DNA of 64,000 nt from assembly GCA_944381375.1 (NCBI GenBank), contig CALWKX010000002.1, positions 1-64,000 of the forward strand, read 5' to 3'. The notes under the pieces are model-generated. The model was given only the letters and a program-made list of their open reading frames with translations. It was not told the origin of the DNA and did no database searches. This stretch comes from an uncultured Lachnospiraceae bacterium (GTDB lineage Bacteria; Bacillota; Clostridia; Eubacteriales; Anaerofustaceae). This document shows positions 43,138 through 53,129 of the stretch, piece by piece. Position numbers and translations under genes: made by a program. Every line of letters begins with the position of its first letter. Positions within the stretch are counted from its first letter, which is position 1.

Positions 43138-43821
43138 ATGAGAGTTTTGCTCGTTGAGGATGAGAAAGGAATAGCTCAGCCTCTTAGCAAATTGCTTGAA
43201 AAAAGTAATATACCCGCAGATGTTGTCTACGATGGATTGAGCGGTTATATGCAGGCGCGGAAAAATATATACGATGTTATTATTCTCGATATAATGCTGC
43301 CGGAGATGGACGGTCTCACAGTATTAAAAAAGCTAAGAGATGAAAATATACTAACGCCCGTTTTATTTTTAACTGCAAAGGATACCATTGACGACAAGGT
43401 TAAAGGCTTTGATATCGGCGGAGACGATTATCTGACTAAGCCTTTTTCAACAAAAGAACTAATAGCCCGGGTAAAAGCGCTGGCAAGAAGAAGACCGGAT
43501 ATGCTCGAAAGCGAAATAATAACCTTCAAAGACATAACGCTGGATGTAAACAACGCATTATTGACCATCGGGGACCACTCAGAAATATTACCTGCTAAAG
43601 AGGCGCGTATTTTGGAAATACTGATCAAAAATTCTCAAAGAGTCGTCAGCAAGGAATTTTTGCTTGACACTGTGTGGGGGCTGGAAACCGAAGCAATGGA
43701 TAACACAGTAGAAATATATATTCATTACTTGAGAAAAAAAATAGAAAAAAGCCAATTCGTAAAAATCATTACGCAGCGCGGTTTAGGATACAGGATTCAG
43801 GATATAAGCAATGCTGAATAA
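43138..43821 (+). CDS. OmpR-family response regulator
   Basis: A 227-residue two-component regulator. The receiver domain (about 1-115) carries the acidic pair in LVEDEK, phosphoacceptor D51 in ILDIMLPEMDG, and K101 in YLTKPFS. The winged-helix DNA-binding domain follows (about 130-225) with LPAKEARILEILIKNS and VEIYIHYLRKKIEKS. AAAAGGAG precedes the ATG. It overlaps the histidine kinase gene by 11 bp, so the pair is translationally coupled. Signal and targets are unknown. Confidence 0.95.
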   Translation: MRVLLVEDEKGIAQPLSKLLEKSNIPADVVYDGLSGYMQARKNIYDVIILDIMLPEMDGLTVLKKLRDENILTPVLFLTAKDTIDDKVKGFDIGGDDYLTKPFSTKELIARVKALARRRPDMLESEIITFKDITLDVNNALLTIGDHSEILPAKEARILEILIKNSQRVVSKEFLLDTVWGLETEAMDNTVEIYIHYLRKKIEKSQFVKIITQRGLGYRIQDISNAE

Positions 43822-45163
43822 AATTCGATTAAAATTAACTCTGATAAATTCCATTGTATTAGCGGCTGTATTAATATTTACGTTTATATTTGTTTACATT
43901 CTTTTAGATTTGAATGTTATTTCCAATACCGACAATGAGCTGTGCGAAAATGCATATCAACTCAAAAGGTTTGCGACTCTTTATGAAAATACATCGATTC
44001 AAAGCTCAAATGCGGAACTGCATGATGAATATCTTATATATGAGCACAAAATGCTTTCTTCCTCCAGATTTTTCGGAATATGGGATTCCGAAGAAAACTG
44101 TCTTATAAGTCAGGGAAATTTCAGCGTACCTGATAATATACTGAGCGCAGTAAGAGATCTGATATTTACTTCGCAGCCACAGGCAGAAAGAATCATAGCG
44201 GAAGCAGACGGTATTTATTATATACATTCATATTCAAATCAATCTTTCAATGTCAGAATATGCACTACGGTATTTGCAAATGATATGGGAGAACTCAGAA
44301 TAGCTCAAACAGTGAGCAATATGAATGACAAGAACGCTGTTACGACAAAACTTTTGAATATACTTATTTTTGCGGGAATATTGGGAGTAAGCGTTTCCTT
44401 CGGCATAGGGTACTTGCTTTCAGGCAAAGCTATTGCCCCAATTCAGCAAAGCATCAAACGTCAAAAAGAGTTTATAGCAGACGCTTCTCATGAACTAAGA
44501 ACGCCTGTGACTATTATGCGAACAAATCTTGACGTTGTTATGAGCAGCCCGGACGAGAGTGTCTCTTCACAGGCAGAATGGCTGGATAATGCATATAAAG
44601 AAACAACGCGCATGGAAAAACTCATAAACGATATGCTTTTGCTCGCAAAGGCGGATCTCAACCGTGAAAAACTAAACATGGAACAAATAGACGCGGCAGA
44701 ACTATGCAGACAAGCTGTCGAACGTTTCAACCCCATTGCGGAAAAAAAACATATATCGATTCATTTCAATAATCAAACATCATTTAGCATGATTAACGGA
44801 GATGAAAAAAAGCTTGATCAACTGCTCGGTATTATAATTGACAATGCCATAACATATTCGCATAACAACTCCAACATATATGTGACAATAGAAAATGACG
44901 ACAATAAAAATGTGATTTTATCAATACGAGACGAAGGCATAGGGATAGATCAAAATGAACTTGAAAAAATATTCAAACGATTTTACAGAACCGACAAAGC
45001 ACGCAGCCGCAGAGAAGGCGGCACAGGGCTTGGTCTTGCTATAGCTCAATGGATAGTGCAATCACATGGAGGAACGATAACAGCGCAAAGCGTAAAAAAT
45101 AAAGGCACGGTAATAATAACAAAATTTTCTACGGTAGAGGACAAAAAAGATGCAACTTCTTGA
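43811..45163 (+). CDS. Sensor histidine kinase
   Basis: A 450-residue membrane kinase. Two membrane segments (about 8-30 and 182-204) flank an extracytoplasmic sensor of about 150 residues; no HAMP-like linker is obvious beyond a short connector. The dimerisation helix has FIADASHELRTP with phosphoacceptor H227. The ATPase shows the N box around DNAITYSHNNSN, G1 DEGIGID, F box FKRFYRTDKARS and G2 GGTGLGLAIAQW. Partner of the upstream OmpR-type regulator. The 3' end overlaps the helicase gene by 14 bp. Confidence 0.95.
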   Translation: MLNKIRLKLTLINSIVLAAVLIFTFIFVYILLDLNVISNTDNELCENAYQLKRFATLYENTSIQSSNAELHDEYLIYEHKMLSSSRFFGIWDSEENCLISQGNFSVPDNILSAVRDLIFTSQPQAERIIAEADGIYYIHSYSNQSFNVRICTTVFANDMGELRIAQTVSNMNDKNAVTTKLLNILIFAGILGVSVSFGIGYLLSGKAIAPIQQSIKRQKEFIADASHELRTPVTIMRTNLDVVMSSPDESVSSQAEWLDNAYKETTRMEKLINDMLLLAKADLNREKLNMEQIDAAELCRQAVERFNPIAEKKHISIHFNNQTSFSMINGDEKKLDQLLGIIIDNAITYSHNNSNIYVTIENDDNKNVILSIRDEGIGIDQNELEKIFKRFYRTDKARSRREGGTGLGLAIAQWIVQSHGGTITAQSVKNKGTVIITKFSTVEDKKDATS

Positions 45164-47330
45164 CGCTCTTAACGACAAACAACGCAAAGCTGCCGAAATT
45201 ATAGACGGACCCGTTTTGATTTTAGCAGGAGCGGGCAGCGGGAAGACAAGAACAATCATGTATCGGATAGCCCATATTCTGACCACCACAAATATTCCGC
45301 CTTACCGTATATTAGCCTTAACTTTCACTAACAAGGCTGCGGGTGAAATGAAAGAACGTATAAGAAGGTTCGGAATTGCTGATATTGAAGAAATGTGGAT
45401 AGGTACGTTCCATTCTATTTTTGCCAGAATTTTAAGGCGGTCCGCCGACGAAATAGGATTCAGCCGAAGCTTTACAATATACGACGAATCAGATTCTAAA
45501 AATTTAATTACAAAATGTATTCAAGAACTTTCCTTTAACGACAGGATACTTACGCCGTCTTCAGTCAAGGAAATAATATCGCGCGCGAAAAATTCCGCTA
45601 TACTTCCGGAGGAATTTGACAAGCATTTTTCCGACAGCTTTAAATATGAGCAAATAAGCCAAGTATATTCGCTCTACCAACAAAAGCTAATGGAAAACAA
45701 TGCAATGGATTTTGACGATCTGCTGCTGAACACGTTGAAGCTTTTCAAAGCGAATGATGACATACTGTCATATTATCAAGACAGATTTATTCATATACTT
45801 GTAGATGAATATCAAGATACCAACGCTCTGCAATACCAGATTATTTCCATGATAGCGGCGAAACGTCAAAATATATGCGTATGCGGTGATGACGATCAAA
45901 GCATATACAGCTTCAGAGGCGCTGATATCAGAAATATTCTGGAATTTGAAAATGATTTTCCGAATGCCAGGGTTATAAGGCTTGAACAGAATTACAGAAG
46001 CACAGCAACCATACTGAATGCAGCTAATCATGTAATAGCAAATAATGAAAACCGCAAAGGAAAAAATTTGTGGACGGACAAAGGAGATGGCGAAAAAATA
46101 CGCCTTTTAACTTCCGGACGCGACATTGACGAAGCGGAGCGCATTGCATTTGAAATAGAAAGGCTTACAGGAAACGGTATGCCTTTCAGCGATATTGCAA
46201 TTTTATACAGAGTAAATTCACAATCGCGAATTCTTGAAGAAGGGCTTATTCGTCATTCGATCCCTTATCAGATAGTTGCTGGCACACGTTTTTACGAAAG
46301 ACTTGAAATAAAAGATATACTTGCGTATTTGAAGGTAGCGGTAAATCCTCTGGATACTTTATCTTTTATAAGAGCAATATCCGCGCCGAAAAGAGGAATC
46401 GGAGCCGCCACAATAGGAAAGCTGTTCGACTATTGTTCATTTAAGCAAACAGATCTTTTAGCGGCAATGAAAAATGCTGACAACATACCAACCATAACTC
46501 AAAAAGCAAAAGAAAAATTCAAAGAATATGCCGCATTGACACAAGATATTATAGACACTGCAAAAACGTCTTTGACAAAAGCCGTAGAATTAACTATTAC
46601 GCAAAGCGGTTATCTTGATGCTCTCAAAAACGGGACAATGGAAAACAAGGACAACCGAATAGAAAACTTATACGAGCTTATAAACGCTGCGGCTGATTTT
46701 GAAACGTCAAGCGAAGATAAAACGCTGAGTGCTTTTTTGGAAAACGCGGCTTTAGTTACAAGCACGGACAACATGAATGAAGGCGCCGGTCAAGTTTTAT
46801 TAATGACAATACATAACTCAAAAGGCCTGGAATTTGAAACGGTATTTATTGCTGGCATGGAAGAAGGACTGTTTCCCTTATCAAAGGCAATGGACGACCC
46901 CATGGAAATGGAAGAAGAAAGACGCCTTTGCTATGTAGCAATGACGAGAGCTAAAAGCCGATTATTTTTGAGCATGGCTGAATACCGCAAAATGTACGGA
47001 TTTGGAGAGTATCATACCATATCAAGGTTTTACGATGAAATTCCGAAGAATCTGATAAATGCCGACAGTGCGCAGCACACATATAAACCCAAAGCATCGC
47101 CTTCAATAAGCGCCGGCGCGAATATGCATATCAAAACAGAAGTAAGGAAAACGTCCCCAGACAGTACTCAATTAAAAGCAGGCGATACAATTCTGCACCC
47201 AACATGGGGAAAAGGAACAGTAATCAGCGCACAGCCTTCAGGAGCTGACACTATAATAACGGCGGCATTCGCGGGAATAGGAATCAAAAGATTTATAACT
47301 GGTTTTGCAGATATAAAAAAAGTAAACTAA
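45150..47330 (+). CDS. pcrA: UvrD/PcrA-family ATP-dependent DNA helicase
   Basis: A 726-residue superfamily 1A 3'-5' helicase for DNA repair and replication-fork rescue. Walker A is GAGSGKT at 27-33; LVDEYQDTN (motif II), GDDDQSIYSFRGA (III), LEQNYRST (IV), MTIHNSKGLEFE (V) and CYVAMTRAK (VI) are all present. The C-terminal KAGDTILHPTWGKGTVIS is the PcrA-type tail that contacts RNA polymerase. AGAGGA precedes the ATG within the upstream kinase gene, a genuine 14-bp overlap. The orthologue in B. subtilis lies with ligA; that gene is not seen here. Confidence 0.95.
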   Translation: MQLLDALNDKQRKAAEIIDGPVLILAGAGSGKTRTIMYRIAHILTTTNIPPYRILALTFTNKAAGEMKERIRRFGIADIEEMWIGTFHSIFARILRRSADEIGFSRSFTIYDESDSKNLITKCIQELSFNDRILTPSSVKEIISRAKNSAILPEEFDKHFSDSFKYEQISQVYSLYQQKLMENNAMDFDDLLLNTLKLFKANDDILSYYQDRFIHILVDEYQDTNALQYQIISMIAAKRQNICVCGDDDQSIYSFRGADIRNILEFENDFPNARVIRLEQNYRSTATILNAANHVIANNENRKGKNLWTDKGDGEKIRLLTSGRDIDEAERIAFEIERLTGNGMPFSDIAILYRVNSQSRILEEGLIRHSIPYQIVAGTRFYERLEIKDILAYLKVAVNPLDTLSFIRAISAPKRGIGAATIGKLFDYCSFKQTDLLAAMKNADNIPTITQKAKEKFKEYAALTQDIIDTAKTSLTKAVELTITQSGYLDALKNGTMENKDNRIENLYELINAAADFETSSEDKTLSAFLENAALVTSTDNMNEGAGQVLLMTIHNSKGLEFETVFIAGMEEGLFPLSKAMDDPMEMEEERRLCYVAMTRAKSRLFLSMAEYRKMYGFGEYHTISRFYDEIPKNLINADSAQHTYKPKASPSISAGANMHIKTEVRKTSPDSTQLKAGDTILHPTWGKGTVISAQPSGADTIITAAFAGIGIKRFITGFADIKKVN

Positions 47331-47344
47331 ATTTTACAACGAAT

Positions 47345-47371
47345 AAAAGGGCAAATACAATGTCCTTTTTT
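47345..47371 (+). terminator. Terminator of the helicase operon
   Basis: AAAAGGGCA (47345-47353) and TGTCCTTTT (47361-47369) with one G-U form a 9-bp stem ending in TTTTTT. Confidence 0.75.
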
Positions 47372-47609
47372 ATATGAAACGAATTATATGTAATGTTAAA
47401 GACAATGATATCATCAACACTCTTTTACTTTTACGATGTCAATTACCATATTGCCAAACCGACATTTTTTTGCGTCCAGCCTACATTTGCATATAAACGA
47501 TAACGCATAAGCGTATATAAAAGAATAAACAGCAAATGCTATGCCAAAGATGAATTTAAAGGTATTAAATAATATGCATGTATGGTAAAATGTAAAATTG
47601 GAGAAAAAA

Positions 47610-50429
47610 ATGACGGAACAAATTATCATTAAAGGCGCAAGAGAAAATAATTTAAATAATATAGATCTTACTATACCAAGAAATAAATTCATCGTGTTTA
47701 CAGGGCTGAGCGGTTCGGGAAAGTCTTCGCTTGCTTTTGACACTATTTATGCCGAAGGCCAAAGACGCTATGTAGAAAGTTTATCTTCGTACGCAAGGCA
47801 ATTTCTGGGTCAGATGAATAAACCTGATGCTGACAGTATCGAAGGACTTTCGCCGGCTATTTCAATAGATCAGAAAACCACCAATAGAAATCCACGCTCA
47901 ACCGTAGGCACAGTAACAGAAATATATGATTATTTTCGTTTGCTTTACGCGCGCATTGGCAAACCTCACTGCCCAAAATGCGGCAAAGTTGTACAAAACC
48001 GAAGCTTTGACACCATAATTGATGAAATTCTTTCGATGGAGCAGGGCAAACGATTTCAGATACTGGCACCCATAGCAAGAGGAGAAAAAGGACAATTTAA
48101 AAAGGTTTTTTCGTCATTAGCTGCTGAAGGCTATGTCAGAGTATACGCAGACGGAAATATGTATGAGCTGAGCGAAAACATAGAGCTGGACAAAAACAAA
48201 AAACACAACATAAGCGTAGTGGTGGACAGACTGAAAAACACTCAAGGAATAAGAAGCCGTCTGGCGGAATCAGCGGAAACTGCCTTGAAGCTTGCTAAAG
48301 GCATCATGATAGTCAAAACAGAAGAGGAAGAAACGATTTATAGTGAAAATTTCGTATGCACGGATTGCGGCGTAACTTTAACAAAGCCGGAACCGCGCGA
48401 TTTCTCTTTCAATTCCCCATTCGGTATGTGTCCCGCATGCAACGGAATAGGATATCATCAGCATATCGACCCTGATCTTGTTATTCCGGACAAAACTCTT
48501 TCAATCAGTCAAGGAGCGCTTTCCTTTTACGGCACTGATGAAGAAGGGTACTATATGTCTGCCATAAGAAAAGTAGCAGAAAATTACGGTTTTGACCTTG
48601 ATACGCCTCTTAAGGACGCGCCGAAGGAATTTATGCAGGCGCTGCTTTATGGGGACGATAAAGTAATAACTTTTGAATTCAACAGCTATTATTCGGGAAG
48701 AACTAAACAACGCACTATATTTGAAGGCATTATAAACAATATGGAACGGCGTTACAAGGAAACAGGCTCGGATATGATGCGCGAGCGCATCGAAAAATAT
48801 ATGGCAAATATCCCCTGCCCTATATGCAAAGGCAAAAAACTCAACGAAAATTCTCTTGCGGTAACGGTAGGAGGAATAAACATTATAGATCTTACCGAGA
48901 AATCAGTAACGGAATTGTTAGAATTTTTTAAAGAGCTTAAACTTAACGAACAAGAGAAGATCATAAGCAAGCTGATTCTAAAGGAAATAAACAGCCGTCT
49001 TAAGTTTTTAAGCGATGTGGGACTGAATTATTTATCCTTGAGCCGAAGCGCCGCATCTCTCTCGGGAGGAGAAAGCCAAAGAATCAGGCTTGCCACTCAA
49101 ATAGGATCCGGCTTGACAGGTGTTTTATACGTACTGGATGAACCAAGCATTGGGCTTCATCAAAGAGATAACGATAAGTTGATCAATGCTTTGAGGAATC
49201 TTACCGATATAGGCAACACGCTTATAGTAGTAGAACATGATGAAGAAACCATAATGCGTGCAGATTACGTGGTGGACATTGGCCCAGGCGCCGGAATATA
49301 CGGGGGCAATGTGGTTGCGCAAGGCACTCAGCAAGACATTATGAATGAACCAGAATCGATAACTGGCAAATACCTGAGCGGAGAGCTTAAGATAAAAGTC
49401 CCTTCCGAACGCAAAAAACCAGGAGCGGATTTTATAAAGATAAAAGGCGCGACGGAAAACAATCTGAAAAACATAGATGTAAATTTCCCGATAGGTTTGT
49501 TTACTTGCATAACAGGGGTATCAGGTTCAGGGAAAAGCACTCTTGTCAATGAAATACTATACAAAGCAGCAGCTAAAAAAATAAACCGTTCCGGTAATAA
49601 ATGCGGCAAGCACAAGAGCATATCAGGCCTTGAAAACATTGACAAAGTTATAAATATAGATCAATCTCCCATAGGCAGAACTCCGAGATCAAATCCGGCA
49701 ACCTATACGGGTACATTCGACTTAATAAGAGATTTGTTCGCTTCCACAAATGAATCAAAAATGAGAGGCTACAAAAAAGGTCGTTTCAGCTTTAATGTAA
49801 AGGGAGGCAGATGCGATAACTGCAGCGGCGACGGAATTATTAAAATAGAAATGCATTTTCTGCCTGACGTATATGTGCCGTGCTCTGTTTGCAACGGAGC
49901 GCGATATAATAATGAAACGCTTCAAATCAGGTACAAAGGCAAGAATATCGCCGAAGTTCTTGATATGAGCGTAAGCGAGGCGCTTACATTTTTCGAAAAT
50001 CATCCCAAAATTTATGCCAAAATAAAGACTTTGGATGATGTAGGTCTTGGTTATATAAAACTTGGGCAACCTTCCACTACTCTCTCCGGAGGAGAAGCGC
50101 AAAGAATAAAGCTTGCTACGGAGCTTTCAAAGCGAGCGACGGGAAAAACGCTTTATATTCTTGACGAACCGACAACCGGGCTTCATCCGGCAGACGTTGA
50201 TAAACTTTTGAAAGTGCTTCACAGGCTGGGGGAAAACAACAATACTATAGTAGTTATAGAACATAATCTTGATGTTATAAAATGCGCTGATTACATTATA
50301 GATTTAGGCCCTGAAGGCGGCAATGAAGGCGGCAATATAGTAGCGGAAGGAACGCCGGAACAAATAACAAAAAATGACCGTAGTTTCACGGGAAAGTTTT
50401 TAAAAAATGTTTTGCCTTTAAGTAAATAA
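47610..50429 (+). CDS. uvrA: Excinuclease ABC subunit A
   Basis: The ATP-dependent damage-scanning subunit of nucleotide excision repair. 939 residues. Two ABC ATPase modules: Walker A GLSGSGKS at 32-39 and GVSGSGKST at 636-644, signatures [17 protein letters not shown] and [16 protein letters not shown], plus zinc fingers ([32 protein letters not shown]). GGAG lies 6 nt before the ATG at 47610; the upstream TTG at 47598 is in that site and is not a start. uvrB and uvrC are outside the window. Confidence 0.97.
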   Translation: MTEQIIIKGARENNLNNIDLTIPRNKFIVFTGLSGSGKSSLAFDTIYAEGQRRYVESLSSYARQFLGQMNKPDADSIEGLSPAISIDQKTTNRNPRSTVGTVTEIYDYFRLLYARIGKPHCPKCGKVVQNRSFDTIIDEILSMEQGKRFQILAPIARGEKGQFKKVFSSLAAEGYVRVYADGNMYELSENIELDKNKKHNISVVVDRLKNTQGIRSRLAESAETALKLAKGIMIVKTEEEETIYSENFVCTDCGVTLTKPEPRDFSFNSPFGMCPACNGIGYHQHIDPDLVIPDKTLSISQGALSFYGTDEEGYYMSAIRKVAENYGFDLDTPLKDAPKEFMQALLYGDDKVITFEFNSYYSGRTKQRTIFEGIINNMERRYKETGSDMMRERIEKYMANIPCPICKGKKLNENSLAVTVGGINIIDLTEKSVTELLEFFKELKLNEQEKIISKLILKEINSRLKFLSDVGLNYLSLSRSAASLSGGESQRIRLATQIGSGLTGVLYVLDEPSIGLHQRDNDKLINALRNLTDIGNTLIVVEHDEETIMRADYVVDIGPGAGIYGGNVVAQGTQQDIMNEPESITGKYLSGELKIKVPSERKKPGADFIKIKGATENNLKNIDVNFPIGLFTCITGVSGSGKSTLVNEILYKAAAKKINRSGNKCGKHKSISGLENIDKVINIDQSPIGRTPRSNPATYTGTFDLIRDLFASTNESKMRGYKKGRFSFNVKGGRCDNCSGDGIIKIEMHFLPDVYVPCSVCNGARYNNETLQIRYKGKNIAEVLDMSVSEALTFFENHPKIYAKIKTLDDVGLGYIKLGQPSTTLSGGEAQRIKLATELSKRATGKTLYILDEPTTGLHPADVDKLLKVLHRLGENNNTIVVIEHNLDVIKCADYIIDLGPEGGNEGGNIVAEGTPEQITKNDRSFTGKFLKNVLPLSK

Positions 50430-50470
50430 TGTATTATAATGTGAATACTTAAAAAAGGAAGGTATAAACA

Positions 50471-50893
50471 ATGGATTCAATAGACAGAAAAATACTCGAT
50501 ATAATGTGCAAAACTGGCAGAATTACCATGAAGGAGCTGTCCGCAATGCTCAGCTTGTCGCCTCCGGCGGCTGCCGAAAGAGTGCGAAGACTTGAGCAGA
50601 ACGGAATAATCAAAGGATATAAAGCAATAGTTGACAGAACTAAACTTGGACAACCTGTAACAGTATTCATAGCTTTGGATATTCCTGCAGCCAAATACAA
50701 TGAGTTCAAGAATTATGCGGACAAGTCGCCTGAAATAAGCGAATTTTATTATGTAACAGGACAACATTCCCTGCTTATAAAAGCATATGTATCAGACACG
50801 GAACATTTGGCTCAGCTTCTCGAAAAAACACAGAAATTCGGAATAACGGAAACTTCCGTGGTTATGTACGAAAATATAAAAAATACTCTGTAA
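50471..50893 (+). CDS. Lrp/AsnC-family transcriptional regulator
   Basis: A 140-residue regulator. The N-terminal helix-turn-helix (about 1-50) reads SIDRKILDIMCKTGRITMKE then LSLSPPAAAERVRRLEQNG; the C-terminal RAM ligand domain ends with SVVMYENIKNTL. Such proteins sense amino acids or related metabolites. Preceded by AAGGAAGG and 42 bp from uvrA, so it may be partly cotranscribed. Followed by a strong terminator. Target not known. Confidence 0.93.
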   Translation: MDSIDRKILDIMCKTGRITMKELSAMLSLSPPAAAERVRRLEQNGIIKGYKAIVDRTKLGQPVTVFIALDIPAAKYNEFKNYADKSPEISEFYYVTGQHSLLIKAYVSDTEHLAQLLEKTQKFGITETSVVMYENIKNTL

Positions 50894-50911
50894 TTTTCTG
50901 TCATCTGATAT

Positions 50912-50960
50912 AAAAAAACAGTCTGTCGAAACGAAAGGGTTCGCCGGACTGTTTTTTTTT
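50912..50960 (+). terminator. Terminator after the Lrp gene
   Basis: AACAGTC (50917-50923) and GACTGTT (50947-50953) enclose an inner CGAA/TTCG, followed by nine T. Palindromic element C begins 3 nt later. Confidence 0.8.
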
Positions 50961-50962
50961 AC

Positions 50963-51109
50963 GGCGCGCAGCGCAACCGATAAAACAAAAGGCGATTTAC
51001 GCCTTTTGTTTTATCGGTATACAAGCTCAAGCAAGCTTGAGCTTGTAATGCACATATGTTAACAGGAAAATACGTTTTCCTGTTAACATATGTGCAGGCG
51101 CTGCGCGCC
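50963..51109. repeat. Cloverleaf palindromic element C (outer stem plus three long perfect hairpins)
   Basis: Outer arms GGCGCGCAGCGC (50963-50974) and GCGCTGCGCGCC (51098-51109) are perfect 12-bp complements. Inside: arm 1 (50976-50994 with 51000-51018, 19 bp, loop 5 nt), arm 2 (51020-51031 with 51036-51047, 12 bp, loop CAAG) and arm 3 (51049-51070 with 51075-51096, 22 bp, loop TACG). One unpaired base separates each stem. Only the outer stem is shared with element B. It lies between the Lrp gene and yabP. Confidence 0.92.
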
Positions 51110-51218
51110 ACACGAGCATACGTAAACTCACCCCAATTAACAGAACACAATATTTCCTCTTACCAAAATAATAATTTGTCCATAAACAGAATATACATAA
51201 TTTGAGGAGGACAAAATT

Positions 51219-51500
51219 ATGAATAATAATATTAATGACTCGCACACTATAGAAATGATATCAAGAAGCGAGCTTCGCGTAAGTGGTGTAAGTGACGTTC
51301 ATAGCTTCAATGAGGAAGGAGTATTGCTGGAAACATCTCAGGGTCTGTTAACTGTCGGAGGAGAGGATCTGCGTATAACAAAATTGAATCTCGAACAAGG
51401 CGAAGTCGCTCTCAGCGGAGATATAACTATGCTTGTTTATAACGATGACGCATTATCCGAGAAAAAAGGCGCAAGCCTTTTCACCAAGCTGTTTAAATAA
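51219..51500 (+). CDS. yabP: Sporulation protein YabP
   Basis: A 93-residue spore-cortex protein needed with YabQ for cortex assembly in Bacillus. The family block NHTIEM-like HTIEMISRSELRVSGVSDVH and LTVGGEDLRITKLNLEQGE, a beta-rich fold, is clear. GAGGAGG precedes the ATG. It overlaps the start of the yabQ region by a single intergenic base (TAA then A then ATG), so yabP-yabQ-divIC form one operon. Expected to be under sigma-E in the mother cell, but no promoter was assigned. Confidence 0.9.
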   Translation: MNNNINDSHTIEMISRSELRVSGVSDVHSFNEEGVLLETSQGLLTVGGEDLRITKLNLEQGEVALSGDITMLVYNDDALSEKKGASLFTKLFK

Positions 51501-51501
51501 A

Positions 51502-52032
51502 ATGCAGACAAATTCCGTACAATTAATCGCTTTTCTCGAAATGTTCTACGCAGGCGTTTTAATAGGGCTTTGTTACGATATCATTCAATACGCCTTTTAT
51601 GCCGTTTTTAAAAGAAGATTATTCTCCGATATTCTGTTTTGGCTTATAACAGCCATTATCGCTTTGGCAAGCATGTTCAAAGCGACTCAGCTTGACGTGC
51701 GTATTTATCTCATATGTGGAATACTCACAGGATGGGGTCTTTATTTTCTTATAGTAAGCCCTGTATTCAGAGAAATTTTCAATAAAATTTTTCTGAAAGC
51801 ATCAAAAACTGCATCCAAAATTAAATACAGAACGAAATCAAAAGTAAACGCCTTCCTTATAAAAAATAAAAGAACAATAGGTAAAATTAATATTGCACGC
51901 AAAAGGCTTTGCGCTATACCATTATCCATAAAAAAGATATATAATAAATATGTAAAATATTTTAAAGAGTATAGCAATGGAACAAGCTCAAAAAAAACAA
52001 AGAAAAAAAATAACTCCCAAACTGATGTTTAA
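51502..52032 (+). CDS. yabQ: Spore cortex biosynthesis protein YabQ
   Basis: A 176-residue membrane protein of the YabQ family: FLEMFYAGVLIGLCYDIIQY is the N-terminal signature, with four hydrophobic segments up to about residue 90 and a long basic, lysine-rich tail ending NKKNNSQ-like. It works with YabP in spore cortex formation. ATG at 51502, 1 nt after the yabP stop. The last 56 bp overlap divIC. Confidence 0.88.
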   Translation: MQTNSVQLIAFLEMFYAGVLIGLCYDIIQYAFYAVFKRRLFSDILFWLITAIIALASMFKATQLDVRIYLICGILTGWGLYFLIVSPVFREIFNKIFLKASKTASKIKYRTKSKVNAFLIKNKRTIGKINIARKRLCAIPLSIKKIYNKYVKYFKEYSNGTSSKKTKKKNNSQTDV

Positions 52033-52285
52033 ACTTTTCCTTTTGGTAATAGCACTGCTTTTTATATTCAATACGTCAAAATATATAATTCAAAGAATAA
52101 AGCTGCAAAGCCAAATAAATGAATTAAACAATTTAATTGCGCAAGAGGAAGATAAGCGCCGTTTATATACGGAAGAGCTGAATAAAGTAGGAACCGCTGA
52201 ATATTATGAATACCTTGCGCGTAAATATTTAGGCTACATATATCCGGACGAAACTGTAATCGTAAACATAGAGGACAGGCAATGA
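51977..52285 (+). CDS. divIC: DivIC/FtsB-type septum formation initiator
   Basis: A 102-residue bitopic protein: a basic cytoplasmic N-terminus (QKKQRKKITP), one membrane segment (about 18-36) and an extracytoplasmic leucine-type coiled coil (SQINELNNLIAQEEDKRR), then the conserved ARKYLGYIYPDETVI block of the DivIC/FtsB family. It recruits division septum proteins with FtsL and FtsQ/DivIB. It overlaps yabQ by 56 bp and tatD by 4 bp. Confidence 0.88.
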   Translation: MEQAQKKQRKKITPKLMFKLFLLVIALLFIFNTSKYIIQRIKLQSQINELNNLIAQEEDKRRLYTEELNKVGTAEYYEYLARKYLGYIYPDETVIVNIEDRQ

Positions 52286-53064
52286 TAAAAATCTTTGACA
52301 CGCACGCACATTTGACTGATGAAGAATTTAACAATGACAGACAAAAAATAATAGAAAATCTTAAAGAGAATAATATTTCTGTATTGAATTGCGGCTGCGA
52401 TGAAAAATCATCTTATTTATGCATTGTTTTAGCTAAAAAGTATGATTTTATGTATGCTGCTGTTGGATTTCATCCGCATGACGCAAAAAATTATACAGAT
52501 AAGTCAAAGCAGCTTTTAAAGGAATGGGCGCTAAGCAAAAGAAATGTTGCTATCGGTGAAATAGGCCTTGATTACCATTATGATTATTCGCCCCGCAATA
52601 TACAGCGCAAGACTTTTATAGATCAAATACAGCTTGCAAACGAACTTGATATGCCCGTGGTCGTACACTCAAGAGACGCCTGCGAAGAAACATACGAAAT
52701 AATACGCAAATATCTCACTACCAAAAGAGGAGCTGTTCTTCATTCCTTTTCACAAAGCAATGAAATGTTGAAAAAATATTTAGCGCTTGATAAAAACATC
52801 ATGTTTTCTATATCAGGTCCCGTTACCTTTAAAAATGCGGACAAACTCAGAAATATGGTAAAAATGATACCCAGTGAAAGACTGTTGGCAGAAACAGACT
52901 GCCCTTACTTAACGCCTGTTCCTTTCAGAGGGCAAAGAAACGATCCATCTAAAGTAAGATTAATTATTCAAAAACTTGCTGAAATAAAAAATATGTCTTA
53001 CGAAGATATGTGTGATTTAACATATAAAAATGCCGAAAAATTTTTTTTGAATAACTATAATTGA
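52282..53064 (+). CDS. TatD-family metal-dependent deoxyribonuclease
   Basis: A 260-residue TIM-barrel metal-dependent hydrolase with H8 and H10 (FDTHAHL), GEIGLDYHYD and HSRDACEET, then AETDCPYLTP. TatD proteins are 3'-5' exonucleases or DNases; the E. coli name is historical and does not imply Tat export. It overlaps divIC by 4 bp and ends the operon. Confidence 0.93.
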   Translation: MIKIFDTHAHLTDEEFNNDRQKIIENLKENNISVLNCGCDEKSSYLCIVLAKKYDFMYAAVGFHPHDAKNYTDKSKQLLKEWALSKRNVAIGEIGLDYHYDYSPRNIQRKTFIDQIQLANELDMPVVVHSRDACEETYEIIRKYLTTKRGAVLHSFSQSNEMLKKYLALDKNIMFSISGPVTFKNADKLRNMVKMIPSERLLAETDCPYLTPVPFRGQRNDPSKVRLIIQKLAEIKNMSYEDMCDLTYKNAEKFFLNNYN

Positions 53065-53129
53065 AAGCTGAATAAGCTGCCACAATGTTTTCGACTAACT
53101 GCTTCTTTTACGGGCGACGGTTTTTTATA

